From assembly GCA_041743655.1 (NCBI GenBank), contig JBGTMJ010000005.1:1-32082 (forward strand): DNA of 32,082 nucleotides, written 5' to 3'. The notes beneath the pieces are model-generated. The model ran no database searches, was not told the origin of the DNA, and worked only from the letters and a program-made list of their open reading frames with translations. Made by a program: the position numbers and the translations under genes. Shown piece by piece: positions 6,364 through 14,553 of the stretch; positions within the stretch are counted from its first letter, which is position 1, and each line of letters begins with the position of its first letter. The stretch comes from JARIHD01 sp041743655 (GTDB taxonomy: Bacteria > Patescibacteriota > Saccharimonadia > Saccharimonadales > UBA4665).

Positions 6364-7569
6364 ATGGCTGACAAAAACACAAAAACTCGAGTCCTTATTG
6401 TAGGTGGAGGGTTTGGTGGTATCAAAACCGCTTTGGAACTAGCCAAGAGCAAACACTTTGACGTCACGCTGCTTTCTGACTCACCAAGTTTCCGGTTTTT
6501 TCCGGCACTGTACCATACCGCAACAGGGGGGGTTGTTGCTGAATCCAGCATACCTCTCGCTACCATATTTGAGGGCAAGAACGTTACACTAGTCCGGGGC
6601 ACAGCTGAACGTATAGATCGTGAACATAAGGCTATTATTACGAGCGATGGCAAGACACACCACTACGATATTGTGGTGCTCGCACTGGGCACGGTAATCA
6701 ACTACTTTGGCATCAAAGGTATAGAAGAATTTTCTTACAATATTAAAACACAGGAAGAAGCCCAACGCTTCAAGAGTCACTTACATCAGCAGCTTACCAG
6801 TGCCCATAAACCGGACCTCAACTACGTGGTAGTAGGCGGCGGACCCACCGGGATTGAGCTTGCCAGCTCACTTACCGGATATCTCAAAGAAATCATGAAA
6901 GCCCATGGCATTGAACACCGCGCTATTCATGTTGACCTTGTAGAAGCAGCACCCAAACTTTTGCCTAGCATGCCCAAGGCTATGTCACGCGCCATTGCCC
7001 GCCGTCTGCGGCGCTTGGGTGTGAAGTTATACATAGGTAAAACCGTAGAAGGTGCCAGCGCTGACTCGCTTATGGTCGATGGCAAGCCCATACAAAGTCA
7101 CACCGTTATATGGTCTGCAGGCGTAGCCAACCATCCGTTCTTCACCAAGAACAATTTTAAGCTGAATGAACGCCACAAAGTAATAGTCAACGACTACATG
7201 GAGGCCGAACCAGATACCTACGTCTTAGGCGACAACGCCGCCACGCAGTATAGCGGCATGGCACAAACAGCTTTGCACGATGCTGAATTCTTAGGCAAAA
7301 ACCTGGAGAGATGGGTGGAAGGTTTACTCATGCATCGCTACGAACCGACACGGCCTATCTACGTTATACCCGTTGGCTCACACTGGGCAGCCGTACTATG
7401 GGGTAAGACACAAATTTACGGCTGGGTTGGCTGGGTGCTCCGTACTCTCGCTGACCTGCGGGCCTTTGGTACCTACGAACCCTGGCAAAAAGCCGGCAGA
7501 CAATGGGCCACCGAGTTCGAAATAGAAGAAGACTGCCCAACTTGCCGCAAACACACCGTACGCATTTAG
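6364..7569 (+). CDS. ndh: Type II NADH dehydrogenase (NDH-2), NAD(P)/FAD-dependent oxidoreductase
   Basis: A 401-residue flavoprotein with two Rossmann folds. FAD-binding RVLIVGGGFGGIKTALEL starts at 9. LALGTVINYFGI near 105 is the strand linking the folds. NAD(H)-binding YVVVGGGPTGIELASSL is near 155, and the second FAD contact TYVLGDNAA near 286. The C-terminal third contains amphipathic, Trp-rich stretches (HWAAVLWGKTQIYGWVGWVL) suited to peripheral membrane binding. The family transfers electrons from NADH to quinone without pumping protons. Length is normal. The tail EEDCPTC contains a CxxC pair that is not a family hallmark. No quinone-synthesis or oxidase genes lie in the window, so the acceptor is unknown. 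It has its own promoter and no Shine-Dalgarno site. Confidence 0.93.
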   Translation: MADKNTKTRVLIVGGGFGGIKTALELAKSKHFDVTLLSDSPSFRFFPALYHTATGGVVAESSIPLATIFEGKNVTLVRGTAERIDREHKAIITSDGKTHHYDIVVLALGTVINYFGIKGIEEFSYNIKTQEEAQRFKSHLHQQLTSAHKPDLNYVVVGGGPTGIELASSLTGYLKEIMKAHGIEHRAIHVDLVEAAPKLLPSMPKAMSRAIARRLRRLGVKLYIGKTVEGASADSLMVDGKPIQSHTVIWSAGVANHPFFTKNNFKLNERHKVIVNDYMEAEPDTYVLGDNAATQYSGMAQTALHDAEFLGKNLERWVEGLLMHRYEPTRPIYVIPVGSHWAAVLWGKTQIYGWVGWVLRTLADLRAFGTYEPWQKAGRQWATEFEIEEDCPTCRKHTVRI

Positions 7570-7628
7570 ACACATTGTGCGCTAAGATTATTGTAGCCCT
7601 ATGCAGCATATGCTAGGGTAGGCGCATT

Positions 7629-7862
7629 ATGACAAAAAGACCAAATGACACCACATATACCAACGTCCTGCTAGAGGATATCAACAGTAGATTCGATGTT
7701 TTATCGGAAGGTATTGCTGGAATATACCAGGAGGTGGCCAGCATGCACGATACGCTGGCCACCAAAGCAGATCTTGCGAAAGTAAAGACTGAGCTCAAGA
7801 CCGACATTACACTAGTCCGAACAGATATAAACCTCACCCCCGCAAACCCGACAATCATCTGA
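7629..7862 (+). CDS. Small coiled-coil protein (77 aa)
   Basis: ATG 7629 follows AGGGTAGG (7614-7621). The product has heptad-like hydrophobic spacing from about residue 13 to 66 (LLEDINSRFDVLSEGIAGIY, then VASMHDTLATKADLAKVKTE and TDITLVRTDIN), predicting one long coiled coil. Small proteins of this type with a (A/T)TKADL-x-x-(V/L)K motif are common in bacteria and lack an assigned function. The helix ends abruptly in a short Pro-containing tail, so the gene may be shorter than its relatives. A weak inverted repeat (CCCTA 7597-7601 with TAGGG 7614-7618) overlaps the Shine-Dalgarno region. Confidence 0.55.
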   Translation: MTKRPNDTTYTNVLLEDINSRFDVLSEGIAGIYQEVASMHDTLATKADLAKVKTELKTDITLVRTDINLTPANPTII

Positions 7863-7960
7863 CCCGCATTAATCTCTACTCAACCTATCTAACCATTCTT
7901 GCAAGGATGTAAGATCAGTGCAGGCTGTCGGAGAAAACCCCAAATGGCTAATCCAAAAAG

Positions 7961-7989
7961 TTGATAATTACTGTGTAGAGTACTATACT
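7961..7989 (+). promoter_or_regulatory. Promoter of the hypothetical gene at 8035
   Basis: TTGATA (7961-7966), 17-nt spacer, TATACT (7984-7989). The predicted start near 7996 leaves a leader of about 39 nt. Confidence 0.6.
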
Positions 7990-8034
7990 TTTAATTCCTA
8001 CTATAAGATTATGAGAGGACCTGGTACATAAGTT

Positions 8035-8553
8035 ATGCGCGGGAATACGTATCCATTTCGGAAATCAGTTCATGAAATAAGAGCATTGCAAGATTTGATA
8101 GAGCCAACGAACTTCGAAAAGCCGCCTGGCTTTACTGAGCTAACCGTACATAATAGTAAAGAGTATAAGCTAGGCAAAACTATTCTTGCTAAAAACAGAC
8201 TCATAACTCCTGTATTTTTTAAGGAGAACCCTGAAAAAGCGTTAGAAAACACGGAGTTAAAACTGCGGGATCCTGTTATTGGAAATCGATATTGGAATAT
8301 CAAGGATCATGATTTAGCAGATGCACTCGGTACAGTTATAAAAGGCGTGATACATCTCAATGAAAATAGAATTGTGGAATTCGACAAAGCGTCTCCATAT
8401 ATTAACCACACCAGTGGTGAGCACACCGAAGACTCAGTAGTTGCAATTGTTTTCTCACCAGAATCACGTGGCAACGGCAATGCAATATTTGAGACTATAG
8501 TCAATCAAACTAACAGGAATTTAGAGAAGCTAAGTCTACCGTATTCTCTGTAA
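8035..8553 (+). CDS. Hypothetical protein, 172 aa
   Basis: ATG 8035 is the first in-frame start after a good promoter; a GAGAGG stretch stands about 20 nt upstream, too far for an ideal Shine-Dalgarno site. The hydrophilic product (MRGNTYPFRKSVHEIRALQD...) has no signal peptide, membrane helix or recognised motif. Stretches rich in charged and Asn residues include AKNRLITPVFFKENPEKALE and HDLADALGTVIKGVIHLNEN. The base composition is more A/T-rich than the flanking galU, ndh and helicase genes, which fits an accessory gene. It stands alone between two genes that have their own promoters. Function unknown. Confidence 0.6.
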   Translation: MRGNTYPFRKSVHEIRALQDLIEPTNFEKPPGFTELTVHNSKEYKLGKTILAKNRLITPVFFKENPEKALENTELKLRDPVIGNRYWNIKDHDLADALGTVIKGVIHLNENRIVEFDKASPYINHTSGEHTEDSVVAIVFSPESRGNGNAIFETIVNQTNRNLEKLSLPYSL

Positions 8554-8635
8554 GTAACCAAGTAATAATAGACACTCAGCACGTGTAGTGCTACCGATGT
8601 TGCCTCTTATACAAACACATTTACAGAGTAAGAAA

Positions 8636-8644
8636 TGTTATAAT
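8636..8644 (+). promoter_or_regulatory. Extended -10 promoter of the helicase-nuclease gene
   Basis: TG-T-TATAAT (TG at 8636-8637, hexamer 8639-8644) is a perfect extended -10 element; the -35 position holds only a weak CACATT. The hexamer ends 9 nt before ATG 8654, leaving a leader of about 3 nt. Confidence 0.55.
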
Positions 8645-8653
8645 AAGAGGGAC

Positions 8654-11600
8654 ATGGGGAAGTATGAGGAAGCGTTAAAGGGGCTTAATAAAGCCCAGGA
8701 GCAGGCCGTCACTACCATTGACGGGCCGGTGCTGGTAATTGCCGGGCCTGGGACGGGCAAGACTCAGCTGCTTGGGGTACGTGTCGCCCATATTCTGCAG
8801 GAAACTGATACGTTGCCGCAGAATATTCTGTGCCTCACATTCACGGAGAATGGAGCCACGAATATGCGTGAACGCCTGACACGTTTTATTGGTCAGAGTG
8901 CTTACAACGTTAATATCAGCACCTACCACGCCTTTGGTGCCGACCTTTTGCAGCGTTTCCCGGAAGCCTTTGCTGCCACGCGCCTGCAATCCCCGGCCGA
9001 CGAACTGACCAAACGGCAAATACTCCGGGGAATTGTTGAATCTTTGAGCTACGATAACCCCTTAAAGCAACTACGTCATCATCTTGGCGACCTTATCAGC
9101 ACTATCAGCGAAGTCAAACGTGCACTCCTGGACGCTGCTGGTTTGCGCGCCATTGCTGCCGAAAACACCACCTTTATAACCACAGCTAACCAGGAAGCTC
9201 AAAAAGCTTTCGATGGTTTCGTAACCATGCCACGTACCCTCACCAAAGCCTTGCCACCATTCGAACAGTTACTCGATGGTTTACAAAAGCACGTGCCGAC
9301 TACGCCGGTAAATCCTCAGCTTGGTTCGCTCGCCAGTATCGCTGTCATGAGCCTGGCCCAGGCAATCGAGGAAGCAACCGAAACCGGCAAGACTACATCA
9401 CTCACCAAATGGAAGAACACCTGGCTCACTAAAGACAGCCAGAACCAGTTTGTTTTTGCTGGAACAGTCGAAACCCGGCGCATCGAAGCACTGGCAAATG
9501 TATTTGAGCAATACCAGGAAGCGCTGGCTAGTCACGGCTGGTACGATTTTGATGACATGATCCTCCGTGCCATAGAGGCGCTCGATGAAAACCCGGAATT
9601 GCGCTACAGCCTGCAGGAACAATATCTTTATATCCTGCTCGACGAGTTCCAGGACACTAATGCTGCCCAGCTCCGGCTGGTACAGTTATTAAGTGACAAC
9701 CCCGTACACGAAGGCCGTCCTAACGTTCTAGCCGTGGGTGACGACGACCAGGCAATCTATGCTTTCCAAGGCGCGCAGTATTCCAACATGCTCGACTTCT
9801 ATAACATGTACCGCGACGTTAAGGTGGTTAATCTGACCGAAAACTACCGCAGTACCCCTGATATCTTACTCACGGCCCGCAACATATCAACCCAAATAGA
9901 AGCCCGCCTCGAAAAACACTTCGAAAATATGCGCAAAGAGCTGCAAGCATCTGACCCAAAGCCTCCCAAAGAGGCAACCTTGGAACGCCGTGAGTTTTTG
10001 AGCGATGTCGCTCAGTACGACTGGATCGCACAGGAAATCAAAAAGCTTATCGACAAAGGCACCAACCCAAGCGAGATCGCCGTACTTGGCCCCAAGCACC
10101 GCCAACTCCAACCTTTAGTGCCCTATCTTGCCGCCCTGGAAGTGCCCATGCGTTACGAAAAGCGTGAGAATATTCTTGAAGCACCGGTTGTGCGCCAACT
10201 GGTTACCATGAGCAAACTGGTGCTGGCTCTGAACAACCACAACGACGGAACGGCAAACGCTCTCTGGCCGGAAGTATTGAGCTTCGATTTCTGGAATATA
10301 CCGGTAAGCGAATTGTGGCAACTTTCCTGGCGTATACAGGACGCACCACGCGGGGACAAACTGACTTGGAGCAAAGCTCTTTTGGCTTCAGAAAAATCAT
10401 ACTTCCAGACTCCAATACTCCTTATATTAAGTTTGGCTGGACGGGTAGACACCGAAACCTGCGAGCAAATGCTCGACTATCTGATAGGCACCGACGCAAT
10501 CCCCATTAAACCTGAAGCACCTTCTGAACCGGACGACACCGTTCGCTCACCACTACGCAATTTTTACATGGGCGATGCAGTACAACATATTAATCCGGAA
10601 TTATTCTACGACACCATATCCCATCTGACAGTACTCCGTGCTAAACTGCGCGATTACGAAGCCAACCAGACAGAAAACCTCACACTGCGTGGTCTTATCA
10701 GCTTCATTGAAATGTACGAAGAAGCCGAAGAACGCATGCTCAATACAAGCCCCTACAACCAGCAAGCAGACGCAGTGCAGCTAATGACCGTTTTTAAGGC
10801 TAAGGGTCTGGAATTTGAACATGTCTTTTTGCCCAGCTGCCAGGATGATGTATGGGGCTCCAGCTCCCGTGGCAACAGCAACAAGCTCACACTACCCACA
10901 AATTTGGCACCTATCCGTCATGCTGGTGCAACTGACGACGAGCGCCTGCGTATTCTGTTCGTGGCCATAACCCGTGCTAAGCTTAGTTTGCATCTGACAA
11001 GCTTTGCTCGCACATACACCGGCAAAAACACCAAACACCTCAAATATCTGGACGAAGAAGAGCAGGCGGATGGTACGTTTAAAGCCCTTGTATTGCCTGA
11101 GCATGCCCAGGCAATAGTTGCAAGTGACCACAGCGCTCCAACCCTCGATTCACTGGAGCTCAACTGGCGGCAGCGGCACATCAGTGCCCGGTCTGCAACG
11201 GAATTAAGCGGATTGCTCAGCCAACGCCTGCAAAACTACCAGCTCAGCCCCACCCATCTGACCTGTTTTATAGACCTGGAATACGGCGGCCCGGATCAGT
11301 TCTTCTTTAACATTCTGCTACGTTTCCCCACAGCACCTACTGTCCATGGCAAATTCGGTGATGCTATTCATGAGACCATGGAATGGGTCCAACACAAAGT
11401 AACAAAGCAGGGCAGCGTGCCGCCTACCAATGAAGTCATCCAATACTTCACAACCATCATGCGTAAGAGCCGTCTCACCGAAGCTCAAACAACCTTAGAA
11501 ATAGAGCGCGGTGATACAGCCCTGTCCAGATACCTGGCCGAACGTGGCCACATATTCAAGCCCACCGACAAAGCCGAACATAACTTCAGGAATGAAGGGG

Positions 11601-12016
11601 TATTTGTCGGTGACGTCCATATGTCGGGCAAAACCGACCGCCTGGAGATAGACCACAAAGCCAGAACCATCACCGTCGTAGATTACAAAACAGGCGCTAC
11701 CTATAACACCTGGAAAAGCGCGACCAAATTGCATAAGTACCAATTGCAGCTCTATTGCTACAAACTGCTTATCGAAGGCTCGCATACCTACAAAGATTAC
11801 AAAGTAACCAAAGGCCGCATTGAATTTATCGAACCGGACGGTGAAGGCCGCATCAACAATCTTGAACTAGCCTTCAAAGATGATGAACTAGCCCGCACCC
11901 GAAAACTCCTCCAAGCCATGTGGCAACGCGTGCAAGCCCTTGATTTCCCAGATGTAAACACCTACGACAAAACGCTTACCGGCATCAAACAGTTCGAAAC
12001 TGATATTATTAACTAA
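8654..12016 (+). CDS. UvrD/PcrA-like superfamily 1 helicase fused to a RecB-type (PD-(D/E)XK) nuclease
   Basis: ATG 8654 (MGKYEEALKGLNKAQEQAV) gives 1120 residues; the frame is open to 8588 but the promoter lies inside that part. Helicase motifs in order: Q-motif LNKAQEQAV (11-19), Walker A AGPGTGKT (30-37), Ia LTFTENGATNM, II LDEFQDTN (about 329), III VGDDDQAIYAFQG (about 362), IV NYRSTPDI (about 396), V TVFKAKGLEFEHVFLP (about 712), VI LFVAITRAKLSL (about 768). The C-terminal domain has GDAIHETMEWV (about 902), GKTDRLEID (about 991), VVDYKTG (about 1008) and QLQLYCYKL (about 1031), the catalytic D, DxK and Q of RecB-family nucleases. The layout resembles AddA and mycobacterial AdnA/AdnB, ATP-driven end-resection machines; no partner subunit is in this window. 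No four-Cys iron-sulphur set is seen. Confidence 0.93.
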   Translation: MGKYEEALKGLNKAQEQAVTTIDGPVLVIAGPGTGKTQLLGVRVAHILQETDTLPQNILCLTFTENGATNMRERLTRFIGQSAYNVNISTYHAFGADLLQRFPEAFAATRLQSPADELTKRQILRGIVESLSYDNPLKQLRHHLGDLISTISEVKRALLDAAGLRAIAAENTTFITTANQEAQKAFDGFVTMPRTLTKALPPFEQLLDGLQKHVPTTPVNPQLGSLASIAVMSLAQAIEEATETGKTTSLTKWKNTWLTKDSQNQFVFAGTVETRRIEALANVFEQYQEALASHGWYDFDDMILRAIEALDENPELRYSLQEQYLYILLDEFQDTNAAQLRLVQLLSDNPVHEGRPNVLAVGDDDQAIYAFQGAQYSNMLDFYNMYRDVKVVNLTENYRSTPDILLTARNISTQIEARLEKHFENMRKELQASDPKPPKEATLERREFLSDVAQYDWIAQEIKKLIDKGTNPSEIAVLGPKHRQLQPLVPYLAALEVPMRYEKRENILEAPVVRQLVTMSKLVLALNNHNDGTANALWPEVLSFDFWNIPVSELWQLSWRIQDAPRGDKLTWSKALLASEKSYFQTPILLILSLAGRVDTETCEQMLDYLIGTDAIPIKPEAPSEPDDTVRSPLRNFYMGDAVQHINPELFYDTISHLTVLRAKLRDYEANQTENLTLRGLISFIEMYEEAEERMLNTSPYNQQADAVQLMTVFKAKGLEFEHVFLPSCQDDVWGSSSRGNSNKLTLPTNLAPIRHAGATDDERLRILFVAITRAKLSLHLTSFARTYTGKNTKHLKYLDEEEQADGTFKALVLPEHAQAIVASDHSAPTLDSLELNWRQRHISARSATELSGLLSQRLQNYQLSPTHLTCFIDLEYGGPDQFFFNILLRFPTAPTVHGKFGDAIHETMEWVQHKVTKQGSVPPTNEVIQYFTTIMRKSRLTEAQTTLEIERGDTALSRYLAERGHIFKPTDKAEHNFRNEGVFVGDVHMSGKTDRLEIDHKARTITVVDYKTGATYNTWKSATKLHKYQLQLYCYKLLIEGSHTYKDYKVTKGRIEFIEPDGEGRINNLELAFKDDELARTRKLLQAMWQRVQALDFPDVNTYDKTLTGIKQFETDIIN

Positions 12017-12051
12017 GCCAGAACATATTTCTTACTTTTGCGAGGTACGTC

Positions 12052-12071
12052 CTTGCAACCTCTTGCAACCT
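12052..12071. repeat. Tandem repeat, 2 x CTTGCAACCT
   Basis: Two perfect adjacent copies of the 10-mer lie between the helicase stop codon and the 14-bp repeat at 12072, marking a rearranged junction. Confidence 0.6.
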
Positions 12072-12085
12072 CGACCTCATCGGTT
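12072..12085. repeat. 14-bp direct repeat, copy 1 (copy 2 at 12874-12887)
   Basis: CGACCTCATCGGTT occurs exactly at both ends of the retropepsin/DUF5678 block, 802 bp apart. In copy 2 it is part of a longer match to the 3-prime end of the helicase gene. Confidence 0.6.
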
Positions 12086-12087
12086 AA

Positions 12088-12512
12088 CTATGTCCATTCT
12101 TTCTTTGTTAGCACCACTGATTTCTCGGAATAATCAAACTTCACCGAAAAGTAATCGAAAAAGCCTTTTTGGCCGACAATACCATAACCACGATCACTAA
12201 TACTTTTCGAAAAACCTACCTTTGTCCGATAAGAGCACCCGTGTATTTTTAATGTAACAGTGTGCATATAACCGTACTCTTTTTTGCCCGTTACACCACT
12301 AAAGCTAAACTTACCGCCTGACTCCAGGTTTTTAATACCTATAGCTTCTGCTATTTCTGCATCAAACATGCAGTGGTCAGCTCCAGAATCTACTAATACT
12401 TCGTAGGATATACTATTATCTTTAAATTCTATTTCAACAGGTACTATAGGACGGTAACGCTACCGTCTATATTTTTGTACTTAAATCTAATAACATTATC
12501 TGGAGTTGCCAA
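12088..12512 (-). pseudogene. Retropepsin-like aspartyl protease, frameshifted near its N-terminus
   Basis: The intact part on the minus strand begins after a stop at 12462-12460 and reads RYRPIVPVEIEFKDN, then LVDSGADHCMFDAEIAEAIGI, carrying the D-S-G-A active-site loop of retropepsin-like proteases (a one-domain enzyme acting as a dimer), and ends KKEWT. The longest ATG-initiated frame (from 12369) would lose that active site. Upstream another frame reads NVIRFKYKNIDGSVTV and stops at 12446-12444. Joining the two by a -1 shift within the palindrome ACGGTAACGCTACCGT (12451-12466) gives the expected order, an (I/V)RFKYK strand then RPI(V/I)P. A TTG at 12512 overlapping the end of the DUF5678-like gene is the likely start. 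It is either a pseudogene, a base-calling error at the hairpin, or a frameshift site. Aspartyl protease assignment is good; activity is doubtful. Confidence 0.65.
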
Positions 12513-12693
12513 TGTATGTTAAGTTTTCCTTAGGTATTTTTGTGAATATTGGTTTTTCATAACCACTATTCGCCGCCTTGCTTTTTACTTCATGCAACTT
12601 CGGACCAGAAGCAATGACAGTAATTTCGTCACTCTTAAGAGCAACCCACATACCTTTATAATCTTTATATAGTTTCTTCCAATTTGTTGACAT
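12496..12693 (-). CDS. DUF5678-like small protein (65 aa), paired with retropepsin gene
   Basis: The start ATG at 12693 has a strong GGGGGA Shine-Dalgarno site 6 nt upstream on the minus strand. The product begins MSTNWKKLYKDYKGMWVALK and continues with SDEITVIASGPKLHEVKSKA and PIFTKIPKEN. The pattern (K)W-V-A-L, VIASG-x-x-(L/A)-x-E, KA and (P)-x-(F/I)-x-K-(I/V)P matches DUF5678-type proteins, which in my recollection are often found next to retropepsin-like genes in bacteria and archaea. No function is established that I know of. Its end overlaps the presumed start of the downstream protease, so translation may be coupled. Cytoplasmic; no membrane segment. Confidence 0.65.
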   Translation of the reverse strand: MSTNWKKLYKDYKGMWVALKSDEITVIASGPKLHEVKSKAANSGYEKPIFTKIPKENLTYIGNSR

Positions 12694-12853
12694 GATGTTC
12701 CCCCAAGTTAACCTTTTTTACCCATCAATGCAAGATTAATCATTGTAAGCATACCAGCATAAGCATTAAGTTCGCCGCAATATAAGTCACTTTGCAGCAT
12801 GTTGCGGCACGCAATAGGTTAATATAACGCATGTCAAACAGTGCGTCATATCA

Positions 12854-12889
12854 GGCATCAAACAATTCGAAACCGACCTCATCGGTTGA
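12854..12889 (+). pseudogene. Duplicated scrap of the helicase 3-prime end
   Basis: These 36 nt read GIKQFETDLIG-stop and match the helicase C-terminus GIKQFETDIIN-stop (from 11981), with 19 of the first 20 bases identical. The second part, 12874-12887, repeats 12072-12085. It looks like the end of a second or ancestral helicase copy left beyond the inserted DUF5678/protease pair. Confidence 0.6.
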
Positions 12890-12898
12890 AAACTTGTG

Positions 12899-13954
12899 CT
12901 ACTTACATATTGAATCGTTACGGAGCTGCTGCTCTAGTTTTCCTACCATCTTCTCATTAACAGGTTGTATGAGTGCAAAATAAGGGTCTTTGGCAAGTTC
13001 AGTTCCTGTCAGGAATTTAATCGCCTTAGCAATTATTTCAGGAGTTACCATTCCCGCAACACTTATACCGATAAGTCGTCCATCTTCAAAGTACACTCCG
13101 CTGCCGCTTGACCCGCCGCGTCCAAAAATATCATACGCCGCACCGTAGCTCTTCATTCCTACTGCAACCAGGAATGTGCCATCCGGCATCGGGGATACAA
13201 TAATTCCTCCATAGATTGCCGGTCTGTCAAGACCCTGCTGTATTTCTTCTGGAGTCAGAAGAAGTTTATATGGTGTGCGCACGCTATTATTTGCAGTCGG
13301 CTGGTAGTTCATAATAAATACCGGCTGCCCGACTATTAGCGGCTCGTTATTAATTGTTACGGTCTCAAATGACTGTTTGGAGTGAACATTCTTATCCGCT
13401 GTTCTTCTAATAAGGGCGATGTCAGGTACTCGAAAATCATGAAGTTTAAACGATCCAGCAGCAGCGTCAACTGGGTGCATATCACCTAATCCAGATTCCG
13501 TAATGGTAGAACCATCAGCCTGTATTGTCGTAATGGAGGTGTGAGCATTGGACGCATATACACTCAGATTTTCGCAGTCTTCAGCACCATCTTCAGGAGT
13601 ATTGTCTCCCTTTAACAATAGATGTCCGGCTAGTAAATAGAATTTTTCAGCAATTTGTACACCCGATACCGAATCTTTGTAAGTTACACCTGCTGCCAGT
13701 CGCGTTTCCAGCGATGGGTGTAAACTGACTTTCACTGCATTCTGCTCATGGGCCTTCACAGCTGGCGGTAGTTCGTCCGGTAGGCCAGTAGATACAACAG
13801 GTATATCTTTCCATACCGCTGGCGTTGGGACAGGTTTAATGTCAGGTGTTAGAGCAACAGGTGTCGATTCCAACTGCTGGTAGGCAGCACTCTCCAGGGA
13901 GGTACTGCTCAATAAGCTCACACTTAGGGCAAGTGCCAGTACTTCTTTTTTCAT
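12899..13954 (-). CDS. Secreted trypsin-like serine protease
   Basis: A 351-residue protein with an N-terminal signal peptide (MKKEVLALALSVSLLSSTSL, Ala-rich site near 23-24), then a Pro-rich linker to about residue 65. The chymotrypsin-fold triad is visible: H111 in YLLAGHLLL, D178 in VPDIALIRR and S283 in GRGGSSGSGVYFEDGRLIGI, where G-S-S-G-S replaces the usual GDSGG, as in some V8/HtrA-like enzymes. There is no PDZ domain, so it is not HtrA/DegP. One other Cys pair (C127 and C350) could form a disulphide. It probably acts outside the cell on surface or host proteins, which is inference. No clear Shine-Dalgarno site precedes the ATG. Convergent with the glycan operon only through the YtxH-like gene upstream. 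Confidence 0.85.
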   Translation of the reverse strand: MKKEVLALALSVSLLSSTSLESAAYQQLESTPVALTPDIKPVPTPAVWKDIPVVSTGLPDELPPAVKAHEQNAVKVSLHPSLETRLAAGVTYKDSVSGVQIAEKFYLLAGHLLLKGDNTPEDGAEDCENLSVYASNAHTSITTIQADGSTITESGLGDMHPVDAAAGSFKLHDFRVPDIALIRRTADKNVHSKQSFETVTINNEPLIVGQPVFIMNYQPTANNSVRTPYKLLLTPEEIQQGLDRPAIYGGIIVSPMPDGTFLVAVGMKSYGAAYDIFGRGGSSGSGVYFEDGRLIGISVAGMVTPEIIAKAIKFLTGTELAKDPYFALIQPVNEKMVGKLEQQLRNDSICK

Positions 13955-14220
13955 TAACGCTATTTATTAAAACATTTTTGTATATCATAGCCTACCCTCG
14001 ACGAAGACGAATCAAAACAATGGTGTAGTCTGGACTACCGCTGACCCTGATGCTTTTTAGTAAACACGTGGGATATGTCGGTCGGAGTAGTATGCTAATA
14101 CTCAGATATTCTAATAGCTTGGGGATGTTCATGACTATTGAGCCAAACAAACCATTACCGCGGGGCGTAGCAACAGACGACATATTGTCTACCAGTACAT
14201 AGAGCTATCAAGCAGTACTT

Positions 14221-14553
14221 TTAGGGAGCAGGGAAGCCAGACTTTTCATTTAACGCAGTCTTGGTGCGGCGATCCATTTTGCCATGGGTGTCTTCCATCA
14301 TCTCGCGTCCTTCGCGGACAGCCTCGCCTGCGGTGTCTTTGACGTCATCCAACTTGGACTTTACGATGTCCTTCTTTTCTTCCATCTTCTGACGAGCTTT
14401 GTCACGCGCCTCTGCCAGCTTATTCCTTATCTGCTGGCGGGTTTCCTCGCCATTACGGGGAGCCAGCAATAAGCCCGCAGCCACCCCGGCTCCAATACCA
14501 GCCAGGAAAGTCAATGCGGCAGTTGCCGAACCTGTGTTTGAAGTCTGAGTCAT
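14221..14553 (-). CDS. YtxH-like membrane protein
   Basis: 110 residues from an ATG preceded by a strong TAGGAGG site 7 nt upstream on the minus strand. The N-terminus (about 10-31) is a Gly/Ala-rich membrane helix ending GLLLAPRNGEETRQQIRNKL, the hallmark of YtxH-domain proteins (helix, then LLAP-x-(S/N)G-x-(E/K)-(T/R)). A long Lys/Glu-rich amphipathic helix, from about 45 to 95, follows. YtxH proteins are linked to general stress in Firmicutes, but no biochemical role is settled. Length is normal for the family. It has its own Shine-Dalgarno site and is 266 nt upstream of the protease gene, so it is probably a separate transcript. Confidence 0.85.
   Translation of the reverse strand: MTQTSNTGSATAALTFLAGIGAGVAAGLLLAPRNGEETRQQIRNKLAEARDKARQKMEEKKDIVKSKLDDVKDTAGEAVREGREMMEDTHGKMDRRTKTALNEKSGFPAP

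Noticed and set aside
7597..7618. CCCTA/TAGGG inverted repeat between ndh and the coiled-coil gene
   Set aside because: Short, bulged stem without a T-run. It may hide the Shine-Dalgarno site but cannot be supported as a terminator.
13992..14183. 63-codon minus-strand frame between the protease and YtxH-like genes
   Set aside because: No Shine-Dalgarno site, no promoter and no protein-like pattern; treated as non-coding.
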